From Domibacillus mangrovi (GTDB taxonomy: Bacteria; Bacillota; Bacilli; Bacillales; Domibacillaceae): a stretch of DNA of 64,000 bases. The DNA lies in the NCBI RefSeq assembly GCF_001906925.1, contig NZ_MRWQ01000006.1, forward strand, positions 186,001-250,000. Reading direction: 5' to 3'. The translations under genes were made by a program, and so were the position numbers. Under the pieces are notes generated by a model. The model was not told the DNA's origin. It saw only the letters and a program-made list of their open reading frames with translations, and did not search any database. Shown here piece after piece: positions 33,500 through 43,284 of the stretch (position 1 is its first letter; each line of letters begins with the position of its first letter).

Positions 33500-35374
33500 T
33501 TAGCCTTCTGCTATTTCTGCTAAGTACTCCCACCGTTCTAACAGATGATCGAGTTTTGTTTTCAACTCTGCTTCTTCTTCCATGAGCAAGCGGAGTTTTT
33601 CAAAGTCACTTCCGGCAGTCGCCATTTCTGATGAAATATCAGTCAAACGCTGTTCCGCCGCTTCCATATCCTCCTCGATAGTTTCCCATTCTCTCGTCTC
33701 AGAATACGACATCTTCTTTTTTCGTTCAGGACGATGCTGCGGAGCCGGAGCTGTTTTTACTTCCAATTCAGCGGGTTCTTCTTTTTCTTCTAAAAAGTCT
33801 GAGTAATTGCCGTAATAGTAATCGATAACGCCAGTCCCTTTAAATATGAGCAGCTGATGACATACTTTATCAAGAAAATAACGGTCATGGGATACAGTAA
33901 TGACAACGCCTGGGAAGGTTTCCAAATAGTCTTCTAGTATCGTCAATGTTTGTGTATCAAGATCATTCGTCGGTTCATCTAAAAGTAAGACATTCGGTGC
34001 AGACATTAAAATATTCAACAAATACAGTCTGCGTTTCTCTCCTCCAGATAACTTCCGAATCGGTGTACCGTGCGTATGCATCGGAAATAAAAACCGCTCG
34101 AGCATTTGCGCAGCTGAAATGTAGCTGCCGTCTTTCAATTGAATGGAATCAGCTGTCTCACGAATATATTCAATCATACGCAAATTATCATTCATATCGT
34201 CGGTTTCCTGCGTATAGTAGCCAATTTTGACCGTCTGCCCCGTATCCAGCTCTCCTGAATCAATCCTCTCTCTGCCTGCGACGATATTTAATAATGTCGA
34301 CTTGCCGGACCCGTTGCGCCCGACAATGCCAATCCGGTCGCCCCGTTTAAATAAGAAGGAGAAATCACGAAGAATGGGCTGGCTGTCAAAAGATTTTGCC
34401 ACACTTTTTAGCTCAAGTACCTTTTTGCCAAGACGCGCGCCACTCAGTTCAATTTCCAGTGAATCCTGGTTCGTTTTATTTTTCACGTCTTCATCGAGTG
34501 TTTCAAAACGCTGGATACGGGCTTTTTGTTTCGTTGTCCGCGCTTTTGCTCCTTTTCGCATCCATGCGAGTTCTTTTTTAAATAAACTTTCTTTTTTTCC
34601 TTGTTCAAGTAATTCATTTTCTTCTCTTATTGCTTTCGATTCTAGAAAATCACTGTAATTTCCTTTGTATTCAAATAGCTTCCCCTTTTCAAGCTCCCAT
34701 ATTTCGCTTGAAACCCCATCTAAAAAGTACCGGTCATGCGTCACAAATAAGACCGCTTTCTGGTATTTTTGCACGTATTCCTGCAGCCATTTAATGCTGT
34801 CATAATCGAGATGGTTGGTCGGTTCGTCCAAAATAAGCAGGTCTGGAGTTTCAATAAGCGTTTTTGCAAGAGCTGCCCGCTTTTTCTGGCCGCCTGAAAG
34901 CTCAGCCAGCTTTTTCGAAAAGTCTGGCAAACCAAGTTTTGTCAAAATGGTTTTAGCATCAGCGCTCGTGTCCCATGCATTTAACGCGTCCATTTGCTGT
35001 TGAAGATTCATTAATTTTCTCTGCCATTCTGTATCATCCGGGTTATTTTGCAGCTGCAATAGTGTTTTTTCATATTCCTTGATGGCTGTAAAAACGGGTG
35101 ATTCACTTGCATAAAGAAATTCCATAATGGATAAATCTTCATTAAAATGCGGATTTTGCGATAAATACGAAATCGAATAATCATTTGGATGATCTTTTTT
35201 ACCTTTATCATAATCGTCGAGTCCTGCGATAATATTAAGCAACGTTGATTTTCCAGTTCCATTGATACCTAGGACGCCAATTTTATCCCCTTCCGCAATC
35301 GAAAAAGAAATATCGTTAAACAGTGTTTTTTCACCAAGCGTTTTTGTTAAACCGTCTATCGTATAAACTTTCAT
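33500..35374 (-). CDS. ABC-F family ATPase (Uup/YfmR type)
   Basis: 624 residues from the ATG at 35374 (GAAGGAG upstream). No membrane segments; two ABC domains: Walker A GINGTGKST and GRNGSGKST, signatures LSGGQKKRA and LSGGEKRRL, Walker B LLILDEPTNHLD and VLLLDEPTNDLD, joined by the ABC-F linker, with a C-terminal coiled coil (about 550-624). Such proteins act on stalled ribosomes; B. subtilis YfmR resolves polyproline stalls. No antibiotic-resistance signature is evident. Confidence 0.92.
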   Translation of the reverse strand: MKVYTIDGLTKTLGEKTLFNDISFSIAEGDKIGVLGINGTGKSTLLNIIAGLDDYDKGKKDHPNDYSISYLSQNPHFNEDLSIMEFLYASESPVFTAIKEYEKTLLQLQNNPDDTEWQRKLMNLQQQMDALNAWDTSADAKTILTKLGLPDFSKKLAELSGGQKKRAALAKTLIETPDLLILDEPTNHLDYDSIKWLQEYVQKYQKAVLFVTHDRYFLDGVSSEIWELEKGKLFEYKGNYSDFLESKAIREENELLEQGKKESLFKKELAWMRKGAKARTTKQKARIQRFETLDEDVKNKTNQDSLEIELSGARLGKKVLELKSVAKSFDSQPILRDFSFLFKRGDRIGIVGRNGSGKSTLLNIVAGRERIDSGELDTGQTVKIGYYTQETDDMNDNLRMIEYIRETADSIQLKDGSYISAAQMLERFLFPMHTHGTPIRKLSGGEKRRLYLLNILMSAPNVLLLDEPTNDLDTQTLTILEDYLETFPGVVITVSHDRYFLDKVCHQLLIFKGTGVIDYYYGNYSDFLEEKEEPAELEVKTAPAPQHRPERKKKMSYSETREWETIEEDMEAAEQRLTDISSEMATAGSDFEKLRLLMEEEAELKTKLDHLLERWEYLAEIAEG

Positions 35375-35457
35375 GTTGAGCTCCTTCATTTATAGTCTTT
35401 TTCCTATTTTAACATTGTTGTATGTAATGCGTGTATAATTAACGTGAGGTGAGTTCA

Positions 35458-36021
35458 TTGATCAAAACGATTTTACTTTCAGGCTATAAAAGCCACGAAC
35501 TCGGCATTTGGGATATGAAAAATCCAGGCATCTTTATTATAAAAACAGCGATTGAAAAACAGCTGCGCACACTCGTAGAAGACGGACTGGAATGGGTCAT
35601 TATTGGCGGTCAGCCCGGGGTTGAACTATGGGCAGCAGAAGTAGTCTTGGAGTTAAAAAACGAGTTTCCTAAGTTAAAATTAGGTGTGTTAATGCCCTTT
35701 TTAGAACAAGAGAAAAATTGGAAAGAGGAACGAAAAGAGCATTATCAGATGATTATGGATCAGGCTGATTTTGTTGATGTGGTCTCAAAAAAGCCGTATA
35801 TAGCCCCTTGGCAGTTTAAAGCGCGCGATGAGTTCTCACTCGATCATACAGATGCTCTTCTGCTCGTTTACGATGAAGAGAAAGATGGCTCGCCAAAATT
35901 TTTGAAAGAAGCGGCCGACAGACGGCTTGAGTCCGATAAGTATTCCATCATGATAATTAATATGTATGATTTACAGACCATCGCGGAAGAAATTCAAGAA
36001 AAAGAGCAGTCAGACTGGTGA
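35458..36021 (+). CDS. ypsA: YpsA (SLOG-superfamily DUF1273 protein)
   Basis: 187 residues. TTG start at 35458 with AGGTGAG at proper distance; a GTG nine bases earlier lies in that site. Rossmann-like SLOG fold with LSGYKSHELG, GGQPGVELWAAEV and SLDHTDALLLVYDEEKDGSPKF. Known in B. subtilis as a cell-division-linked nucleotide-binding protein. Convergent with purT. Confidence 0.88.
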   Translation: MIKTILLSGYKSHELGIWDMKNPGIFIIKTAIEKQLRTLVEDGLEWVIIGGQPGVELWAAEVVLELKNEFPKLKLGVLMPFLEQEKNWKEERKEHYQMIMDQADFVDVVSKKPYIAPWQFKARDEFSLDHTDALLLVYDEEKDGSPKFLKEAADRRLESDKYSIMIINMYDLQTIAEEIQEKEQSDW

Positions 36022-36023
36022 TA

Positions 36024-36060
36024 AAAGCTGCTCCGCAAAAAAGCGGAACAGCTTTCTCTT
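36024..36060. terminator. Bidirectional terminator ypsA/purT
   Basis: aaagctgctccgc/gcggaacagcttt stem with one mismatch and an A-rich loop between convergent stops. Confidence 0.75.
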
Positions 36061-37226
36061 TACTTATACGAAATGGTTATGTACGAAGCGGCTTGTTTTG
36101 CTCGTTCACGTGCTTGTTCAACGGAGTCCGCTGCGTTCAATACAACAGCCATACGCCGGCCGACTTTCGTTTCGGGCTTTCCGAAAAGACGAACTTGCGT
36201 ATCTACTGTTTCTAAGCTTGTCTCAACACCATCCAACTGATAGTTTGTACTTTCTTCCCACGCTTTAATCGTACGGCTTGCACCTGGTCTTAAAAGGCGG
36301 ATCGCTGGAATTGGATAGCCTAAAATCGCACGAATGTGAAGAGCAAACTCAGATAAGTCTTGTGTAACAAGTGTAACCATACCAGTATCATGCGGGCGTG
36401 GCGACACTTCGCTAAAATAAATACCATTTTGTGTGATGAATAATTCCACACCGAACAGCCCGTATCCACCGAGTGCATCGGTGATTTTTTTCGCCACGTT
36501 TTCTGCTTCTTCAATGTGTGCTTCCGTCATGTTATGCGGCTGCCACGATTCAATATAGTCGCCGTCCTGCTGAATGTGTCCGATAGGTGCACAATACGTT
36601 GTACCAGAGACAGAACGGACCGTTAAAAGTGTAATTTCTGATTCAAACGTGATAAATTCTTCAACGATCACACGTGTTTTTTTCGCCCGCCCGCCTTCCA
36701 TTGCTTCCTTCCATGATGTTTCAACATCATCTATTGAGCGGCAAACACTTTGTCCCTTCCCTGATGAACTCATGATCGGTTTGATGACACACGGCGTACC
36801 GATCTTCTGCACAGCTTTCTTCAATTCATCAAGCGTATCCGCAAATTCATATTTTGCGGTCGGCAGTCCAAGTGTTTCCCTAGCAAGACGGCGGATTCCT
36901 TCCCGGTCCATCGTCAAATTCGTTGCTTTTGCGGTTGGTATGACGTTGTAGCCTTCCTTTTCAAGCTCAATCAACGTTTCCGTCGCAATCGCTTCAATTT
37001 CCGGAATAATATAATCAGGTTGTTCCCGTTCAACAAGTTCACGTAGTGCCACGCCATCAAGCATATTGATCACATGCGATGAATGCGCCACTTGCATGGC
37101 CGGCGCATTTTCATACCGGTCAATTGCTACTGTTTCTACGCCTAAACGCTGCGCCTCTATTACTACTTCTTTTCCCAGTTCCCCAGAACCGAGCAACATT
37201 ATTTTTTTCGCTTTAAGTCCACTCAT
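36060..37226 (-). CDS. purT: Formate-dependent GAR transformylase PurT
   Basis: 388 residues, the normal length, from the ATG at 37226 (AAGGAGTGG upstream). ATP-grasp ligase that makes formyl-GAR from formate, ATP and GAR in purine synthesis. Motifs [49 protein letters not shown] and FGVELFI mark the family. The folate-dependent PurN normally does this step; PurT lets formate be used instead. No purine riboswitch seen. Confidence 0.93.
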   Translation of the reverse strand: MSGLKAKKIMLLGSGELGKEVVIEAQRLGVETVAIDRYENAPAMQVAHSSHVINMLDGVALRELVEREQPDYIIPEIEAIATETLIELEKEGYNVIPTAKATNLTMDREGIRRLARETLGLPTAKYEFADTLDELKKAVQKIGTPCVIKPIMSSSGKGQSVCRSIDDVETSWKEAMEGGRAKKTRVIVEEFITFESEITLLTVRSVSGTTYCAPIGHIQQDGDYIESWQPHNMTEAHIEEAENVAKKITDALGGYGLFGVELFITQNGIYFSEVSPRPHDTGMVTLVTQDLSEFALHIRAILGYPIPAIRLLRPGASRTIKAWEESTNYQLDGVETSLETVDTQVRLFGKPETKVGRRMAVVLNAADSVEQARERAKQAASYITISYK

Positions 37227-37400
37227 CCAAACCACTCCTTGACGCACATTATTTCCTCCATCATAGCGCACAGAAAAATATGATTCAATAAAAATAAGCA
37301 GGAATATCTACACGACCCATGTCCAGTAATACAATTAACGTTCAATTTTGAAATGGCGAGGAATAAGATGTAGTATCAATGCGTAAAGGAGAGTTTTAAC

Positions 37401-37895
37401 ATGATTCATACGGTTAAAGCAGGCGAAACTCTTTCATCAATTGCTGGAGATTATCGGGTTTCATTAGCATCACTTATTGCAGCGAATCCAAGCGTCACAC
37501 CAAATATGATTTATATCGGGCAAAGCATCCGTATCCCCGGCCTCCCTTCTCCCACCACAATACCTTTTTCCATTCATATTTCACTGGCAAAAAGAACACT
37601 CACTTTACTCTATCAAGGACAGACGAGAAAAGTATATCCGATCGGTGTTGGGAGAATGTTACATGAAACACCGGTTGGAGATTTTATTATTATTAATAAA
37701 GCGCCAAATCCAGGCGGGCCTTACGGAACGATGTGGATGAGTTTATCTAAAAAAGGGTATGGCATACACGGGACCAATGATCCATCTTCAATCGGAAAAT
37801 ATGTATCTAAAGGTTGCGTCCGCATGTACAATAAAGATGTTGATGAGCTGGCAAAAACCGTTCCAATCGGCACCTCCGTTTTTATAAGGCCCTAG
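37401..37895 (+). CDS. LysM-L,D-transpeptidase (YkuD family)
   Basis: 164 residues. LysM domain (about 1-47: [37 protein letters not shown]) then YkuD domain (about 55-164) with the catalytic motif [20 protein letters not shown] (His and Cys). Cross-links peptidoglycan at mDAP residues. As in B. subtilis YkuD, no signal peptide is present, which fits a spore-coat or cortex protein made in the mother cell. Confidence 0.92.
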   Translation: MIHTVKAGETLSSIAGDYRVSLASLIAANPSVTPNMIYIGQSIRIPGLPSPTTIPFSIHISLAKRTLTLLYQGQTRKVYPIGVGRMLHETPVGDFIIINKAPNPGGPYGTMWMSLSKKGYGIHGTNDPSSIGKYVSKGCVRMYNKDVDELAKTVPIGTSVFIRP

Positions 37896-37904
37896 CGTCA
37901 ATAT

Positions 37905-38022
37905 AAATAAAGTGAAACTTCATTCAGTGGGGGATAGGTTCACAGGATATAAATCATGCAGACGTTGTCACAGGACGTGACGATCTTAGTCTGCGCTTCT
38001 CGCTGCTTCTCGCTATCCCCCG
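37905..38022 (-). repeat. Intergenic repeat copy R2 (terminal stem, inverted)
   Basis: About 118 bp closely matching the reverse complement of 15767-15884: taaataaagtgaaacttcat, cagtggggg, ggttcacagga, aatcatgcagacgttgtcac, aggacgtgac, then the closing tatccccc. It keeps the terminal stem-loop of the long copy but lacks its other modules. Confidence 0.82.
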
Positions 38023-38072
38023 CATATAAAAATAGCATGAAAACTCGGTTTGGTTTGATGTCGAGCTGTAAT

Positions 38073-38222
38073 TTAAATACCGCCTATGAAAGCAAGGACA
38101 AAGCCCACAACAATCATGTAAAAACTTCTTTTTGCACCTGGCCGTCTTCTCATCCGTTTCATAAAAAAAGAAAGGATACCCGCCAACATAATAACCGTAC
38201 CAATAAATGATAAAAATTCCAT
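38073..38222 (-). CDS. 49-residue membrane peptide
   Basis: Two hydrophobic segments (about 3-20 and 35-49) separated by a basic loop KRMRRRPGAKR, which favours a hairpin with a positive-inside turn. AGGAGGTGATCGA before the ATG is an optimal ribosome site, the strongest argument that this short gene is real. No family recognised; it sits between repeat R2 and the SLH hydrolase region. Confidence 0.65.
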   Translation of the reverse strand: MEFLSFIGTVIMLAGILSFFMKRMRRRPGAKRSFYMIVVGFVLAFIGGI

Positions 38223-38452
38223 TCGATCACCTCCTAAGTTTGATAAAATAATTATCCATTATGGACTACAATCGAAAAAAAGCATCCTGAGTCCTTCTTC
38301 TCTCTAGTTTATTAAAATAGTTCAATTATTCACAATAGTATTATACTTCTATAAGCATGTAAATGATAGATGAAAGACCTTGCTTGAAAAGCCATAGTAT
38401 ACTAAAAATTAAAATCGTTATTTGCATCATTCACCTAGTAACATAATAGAAG

Positions 38453-38485
38453 AAAACGCCATAACCTTTTCGTTCTGGCGTTTTT
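38453..38485 (-). terminator. Terminator after the SLH hydrolase
   Basis: aaaacgcca/tggcgtttt stem with a 14-base loop, T-rich exit on the minus strand. Confidence 0.65.
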
Positions 38486-38516
38486 GATTTCTCACTGATA
38501 CAACAAATCAGTAATG

Positions 38517-40460
38517 TTAATTGATCGCACGATATAAAAATGCAGCTGTTTGAGCACGAGTTACATGTTGGCTAGGACCGAATGTACCGTTCGAATTTCC
38601 AACTGTAATGTTATTTGCAGCTAAGGTATCAATATAATGCGCAGCCCAGTGATCTTTTCTCACGTCTGTAAAAGGCTTAGCCGCATGTCCGTCTAGTTGA
38701 AAAGCTGTTGATAATAGGCGCGCCATTTGAGCACGGGTTAGTGGTTCATTTGGTTTAAAGGTTCCATCCTCGTAGCCAGACATAATGTCTTTTTGCTTCA
38801 AAAAGCGAATGTATGGCAAAAATTCATTGTTTGACTGTATATCTTTAAAGACCGTCTGATCTGTTACATTATCCTTCTCGAACTGTAAAGCATTCGCTAC
38901 GATTTTAGCAGCTTGAGCTCTCGTTATCGCTCTATTCGGCTGGAACTTTCCATCAGAATACCCATTTAAATACCCTTTTTCGGCTGAAAACATAATTTCT
39001 TCATACGCCCAGAAGTCTGTATCTACATCTGAAAATGATGGAGAGCTTTTTGCCCCTTTGATCCAGTTTGCTGTATCTTGAATAAACATTTCAGGTACAT
39101 TCGCTGGAATAGCGTACTCCGAAAAATTTGGTTCTCCCTCATAATTGACGAGCAAATGAATTAAATCCGGGTACATTTTGTAAATAACATTGTTCCGCGT
39201 TTTTAAAGCAGATTCCCACTCATCCAAATAGGTTGGCGGTACTTGCAAGTCTTTTCCTCCCTGCATAATAAGAAGAGGAACCTCCTGTTCCACTGCTAAC
39301 TGTGAAGGGACATAATCACGAAGCTCGTACCACCAATAAGCATTTGATAGAAGGAACGCTTCCGGAATATTGTCTTTTGAGTAAGATGGATTGTTGATAA
39401 GTGCAATTTGCTGCTGCCAAAAATCAAGATTTGCTCGTAACGCTTTGAGCTGTTCGGCAGGCACCCCTTGTTTTTCCGCTCTTTTCACAGCTTCTTGCTG
39501 CTGCCACAACATGACATCCTGGAACTTGCCACTTGGTCCTGCTACGATAATGCCTCCATCAATTTGGTGCTTATGATCCGTTTCCAAAATACGCGGCAAC
39601 GCATATCCGCCTTGACTATGACCTAATACATAAACTTCATCACTCACTTCAGGGATCGTATGCAAGAGGTTGACGGCTTTCATTGCATCATTGATTGTCT
39701 CCTCATAGATGCTGAATTTCCTGTTCATCGCTGTTTTAATATGATGCTCTCTTGTCACTTTCTCATAGCGTAGGACAGCAACTCCTTCATTTGCTAAACC
39801 GACTGCTAGATCACGAAAAGCTTTCGTAGAATAAAGGGATTCGTCTTGATCATTCGGTCCCGAACCATGCACAAGAACGACTGCAGGGAAAGGCCCTTCT
39901 CCTTTTGGCAATGTTAATGTGCCAGGAAGAGCAAATTCTCCTTCTCCAATTTCCATTTGCCGCTCTACATAATTCTCTTTCTTTTCATATGATGGCTCCT
40001 TATACTCACTCGGCGGCGTATAGTAAAATGGTATATAAAAATCATCAATATTTCCCGCTTTATCGAGATTAATCGTCACGTCCATTGGGGACACAGATCC
40101 TTCATACGTCATCACAACATTTGTATGAATACTGTTTGTTTCCCTCTTGATGGACAATTGTTTTCCCGCTTTACCGAAAGGAGCTGTTTTTGCTTTCCAA
40201 ATGATTGACAGCATATCATTTGAAACATGTTGTTTGAGATTTTCGTTCAATAAGGCGTACGCCTCTTCCCACTTCTCATTCGTAACCGCTGTCATAAATG
40301 TGCTTGCTACTTGTTCAGCATTCATCGGAGCAATTGTACTGGCTAACTCCTCTGCTTGTACATTCGTCTTATTTTCTATAGGTAGAATGAGACTACCGGT
40401 TCCTATCATAGCTGCTAGCATGGCAATTCCGACTTTTTTCGAATTTTTCTTATTCCTCAT
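38517..40460 (-). CDS. S-layer-anchored alpha/beta hydrolase with DUF3887
   Basis: 647 residues. Signal peptide (about 1-35), a DUF3887-like domain (about 45-140), an alpha/beta hydrolase (about 165-465) with nucleophile GHSQGG, oxyanion strand VVLVHGSGPNDQDE and Asp/His at MQGGKDLQVPP and DLIHLL, then three SLH domains (about 470-647: FSDVDTDFWAYEEI, FKDIQSNNEFLPYI, FTDVRKDHWAAHYI). SLH domains hold proteins on pyruvylated wall polymer, so it is a surface esterase or peptidase. The gene is solitary. Confidence 0.92.
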   Translation of the reverse strand: MRNKKNSKKVGIAMLAAMIGTGSLILPIENKTNVQAEELASTIAPMNAEQVASTFMTAVTNEKWEEAYALLNENLKQHVSNDMLSIIWKAKTAPFGKAGKQLSIKRETNSIHTNVVMTYEGSVSPMDVTINLDKAGNIDDFYIPFYYTPPSEYKEPSYEKKENYVERQMEIGEGEFALPGTLTLPKGEGPFPAVVLVHGSGPNDQDESLYSTKAFRDLAVGLANEGVAVLRYEKVTREHHIKTAMNRKFSIYEETINDAMKAVNLLHTIPEVSDEVYVLGHSQGGYALPRILETDHKHQIDGGIIVAGPSGKFQDVMLWQQQEAVKRAEKQGVPAEQLKALRANLDFWQQQIALINNPSYSKDNIPEAFLLSNAYWWYELRDYVPSQLAVEQEVPLLIMQGGKDLQVPPTYLDEWESALKTRNNVIYKMYPDLIHLLVNYEGEPNFSEYAIPANVPEMFIQDTANWIKGAKSSPSFSDVDTDFWAYEEIMFSAEKGYLNGYSDGKFQPNRAITRAQAAKIVANALQFEKDNVTDQTVFKDIQSNNEFLPYIRFLKQKDIMSGYEDGTFKPNEPLTRAQMARLLSTAFQLDGHAAKPFTDVRKDHWAAHYIDTLAANNITVGNSNGTFGPSQHVTRAQTAAFLYRAIN

Positions 40461-40777
40461 ACCTCTCTCCCCCTTCTAAACTAGCGGTTTATCTGTAATT
40501 TTAATCATTCACAAATTTTTCAAACTATATCTATAAACCTGTTCATTTTTCTGATGAATCGTTGCGAATATACTGTGCAGTCGATTGAAGCAAAGATGGC
40601 AAAAAAAGAACAACATCTACCCGACTACAAAAGACAGTACAACACCACGAATGGAAGATTCACTTTATTTTACCATATACTTGATTAGTTTCCACTGAAA
40701 AGCTATACTTAAGAAGTCAAGATAACTATATATTATCTATACTATACATAATATATTTACAGTAAATGAGGGATTTC
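40461..40777. other. Gene-free stretch, very AT-rich
   Basis: Promoter regions for the two flanking divergent genes; contains tactatacataatatatt-like AT tracts at about 40735-40757. No structured RNA, gene or repeat recognised. Confidence 0.5.
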
Positions 40778-41857
40778 ATGTTTGAACTGTCTATTTTTCA
40801 ATCGCAAGATGCGTTTTTAGAAATGCTTCAGTCAAGAAAGCATTTATTAGATGGGAACCGTAATTTATCGCTTGAGAACTGCACAGATGAAGAGTTTTTG
40901 GAGTATTTTTTTGCAATCGGCATTTTAAAAGACAATCGGACGTTTTCACCTCATACTATTAAAGCGTATCGGAGTGATGCCAAGACACTCCTTTCTTTCC
41001 TAGCCGCTCATGCGCTTTCTTTTCGTGATATTGGATTCCCGGAAGTTAAAACATTCAACCGCTTCATGATTGAAACATACAAACCGAAAAGCGCGCTCCG
41101 TAAGCTCGAATTTTTTCGCCGTTTTCTTGAATTTGGCTTTAACACAAACTTTTACTCGACTCGCCTCTCTGTATGGATTCAAAAACCGCAGATTCAAAAA
41201 GGGCATGTCGCAGATTCAAACGGAAACCGAACGATCATGCGCGAATTATCTACCCATGAAGCAAAAATAATTATCGACTGCTTTTCAAAAGCAGTAAAAA
41301 CACAAAAAAACCGGCCGCAAATTGAAGCGCGCAACCGGTTGATTGGCTTTCTATTATTGACACTTGGCATCCGAGCATCGGAATTAATCCAGCTAAATTG
41401 GGGAAGTTTCCGCCATAACAACCGCGGCGAGTTACTTGTGGATGTACTCGGAAAAGGCGGAAAAGAACGGACTTTACCTATTATGGGTGAAACAGCATCT
41501 ATTTTATTTGAATATCGTAAAATTTGTGATGATTCAACAGACATTAATCCAAATGTAACAGAACCTCTTTTTTATTCCATATATAATAAGATCGATCCCG
41601 GCGTGAACAAAAAACGCCTGTCCTACGCAGCGCTTTATAAAATTGTGAAAGAAGCGGTAAATATCGCTGGAAGCAATCCGTCAGTCAGTCCCCACTGGTT
41701 CCGCCACACATTTGTGACGTCGCTTCTTGAACAAGATGTGCCGCTTGCCGTTGTAAAAGATTTAGCTGGACATGCCGATATATCGATTACTAACTTATAT
41801 TTGGAACGGATTCAAGAAGATCGAATGCACGACCATTTAAAAAATGTACGTTTTTGA
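40778..41857 (+). CDS. Tyrosine recombinase (integrase), solitary
   Basis: 359 residues from the ATG at 40778 (GAGGGA five bases upstream). N-terminal SAM-like domain (about 55-155: FSPHTIKAYRSDAKTLLSFL) and catalytic domain (about 180-359) with all active residues: Arg in LGIRASELIQL, Lys in GKGGKERTLP, HxxR in HWFRHTF, His in GHADIS, Tyr in NLYLER. Intact XerC/D-like enzyme with no phage, cassette or partner genes next to it; the target site is unknown. Confidence 0.9.
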   Translation: MFELSIFQSQDAFLEMLQSRKHLLDGNRNLSLENCTDEEFLEYFFAIGILKDNRTFSPHTIKAYRSDAKTLLSFLAAHALSFRDIGFPEVKTFNRFMIETYKPKSALRKLEFFRRFLEFGFNTNFYSTRLSVWIQKPQIQKGHVADSNGNRTIMRELSTHEAKIIIDCFSKAVKTQKNRPQIEARNRLIGFLLLTLGIRASELIQLNWGSFRHNNRGELLVDVLGKGGKERTLPIMGETASILFEYRKICDDSTDINPNVTEPLFYSIYNKIDPGVNKKRLSYAALYKIVKEAVNIAGSNPSVSPHWFRHTFVTSLLEQDVPLAVVKDLAGHADISITNLYLERIQEDRMHDHLKNVRF

Positions 41858-42001
41858 TGATGCTTGAGATTCGCTCTCTCGTGCATCGAAATTGCTAAAT
41901 TTGAGTAATCATGCATCTCAATGCAACGATATTTGATAGAAAATGACAGATCAAATTCTAATGAAACTATCTCCAATAGAGTGCTCCTCATTTAAAAAAA
42001 T

Positions 42002-42030
42002 AGACGAACTGCTTAATAGCAGTTCGTCTT
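42002..42030 (-). terminator. Terminator after ilvE
   Basis: 12-bp perfect stem agacgaactgct/agcagttcgtct with taat loop, followed by TATTTTTTT on the minus strand. Confidence 0.85.
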
Positions 42031-42037
42031 ATACGAA

Positions 42038-43123
42038 TTATTTTGATGAAGCAATCGGTACTTCTATTACCCAATTGAACGGATCTTCAATCGTCCCATA
42101 TTGAATACCCGTGATCGTATCATAGAGTTTTTTCGATAATTCACCTGTTTTGCCATTATTCAGTACCATTTTTTCTTCTTCCCAGAAAAATTCCCCGATC
42201 GGTGAAATAACCGCAGCCGTACCCGTACCGAATGCTTCTTCCAATTTACCGTCGCGATGCGCCTCAGCAACTTCCTCCATTGACAGACGGCGTTCTGATA
42301 CCGGTATATTCCAATGTTTTAATAATTGAATAACCGAATCCCGTGTCACTCCGTGTAAAATACTTCCATTCAATGCAGGTGTTACAACTTCTCCATCAAT
42401 TTTAAAGAACACGTTCATGCTGCCAACTTCTTCAATATACTTTTTCTCTACCCCATCAAGCCACAATACTTGTGAATATTCTTTTTCACTTGCTATTTCC
42501 TGAGCTTTTAGGCTTGATGCGTAGTTGCCAGCTGTTTTCGCTTCTCCTGTTCCGCCTTTTACTGTACGCGCAAAGTCATTTTCCACTAAAATTTTAACCG
42601 GAGCAATCCCCTCTTTATAATAAAGGCCAACCGGTGACATAATGATCATGAATGTATAATTTTTTGCCGGGGCAACACCTAAAAAGGGCTCAGTTGCAAT
42701 AATAAAAGGACGAATGTATAAAGATGTGCCTTCCGCTGTCGGAATCCATTCTTGGTCTACCTCAATTAATTTCTTTAACGCCTCAATAGCAAATTCACCA
42801 TCAATCTGCGGAATACAAAGTCGGTTATTTGAGCGATTCAGCCGCTCCATATTTTTTTCAGGCCGGAATAAAAAAACGCGTTTATCTTCTGTTAAGTATG
42901 CTTTCATTCCTTCAAAAACCGTCTGTCCATAATGGAATATCATAGCAGAAGGAGCGAGTGTGATTGGCTGATATGGGACAATCCGTGGGTCGTGCCAGCC
43001 TTTCCCTTCCGTATAATCCATCATAAACATATGATCGGTAAAAATACGGCCAAATCCAAGATTCGTTTGATCTGGTTTTTCTCTTTGCGTCGCTGCTAAT
43101 TGTACGTTAATTTGTTCTGTCAT
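42038..43123 (-). CDS. ilvE: Branched-chain amino acid aminotransferase
   Basis: 361 residues from the ATG at 43123 (AGGAGTCC upstream), a normal length. Fold-type IV PLP enzyme; the PLP Lys lies in GGTGEAKTAGNYASSLKAQ, other motifs are QTVFEGMKAY, LYIRPFI, EVGSMNVFF, LHGVTRDSVIQL and GTGTAAVISPIGEF. Last step of Leu/Ile/Val synthesis and first of their breakdown. No T-box seen, and no other ilv/leu genes are near. Confidence 0.95.
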   Translation of the reverse strand: MTEQINVQLAATQREKPDQTNLGFGRIFTDHMFMMDYTEGKGWHDPRIVPYQPITLAPSAMIFHYGQTVFEGMKAYLTEDKRVFLFRPEKNMERLNRSNNRLCIPQIDGEFAIEALKKLIEVDQEWIPTAEGTSLYIRPFIIATEPFLGVAPAKNYTFMIIMSPVGLYYKEGIAPVKILVENDFARTVKGGTGEAKTAGNYASSLKAQEIASEKEYSQVLWLDGVEKKYIEEVGSMNVFFKIDGEVVTPALNGSILHGVTRDSVIQLLKHWNIPVSERRLSMEEVAEAHRDGKLEEAFGTGTAAVISPIGEFFWEEEKMVLNNGKTGELSKKLYDTITGIQYGTIEDPFNWVIEVPIASSK

Positions 43124-43284
43124 GATCAAGGACTCCTCATTGTAAATATTCGTCAGCAAAGTGCTGATGTATGTGCTTATCTCATTTTACAATTCTTTCG
43201 TCTATTTTCACACTATAAAATCATTTTTTTCACAATCTTGCCTATTTCCATTATAATAGAAATAAATGCGCTGGAGTTGCTAAT

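Noticed and set aside
37227-37400. Possible purine riboswitch before purT
   Set aside because: No G-box core or terminator/antiterminator pair visible.
37956-38210. 84-codon plus-strand frame starting inside the repeat R2
   Set aside because: Begins in the repeat and is antisense to a better supported small membrane gene.
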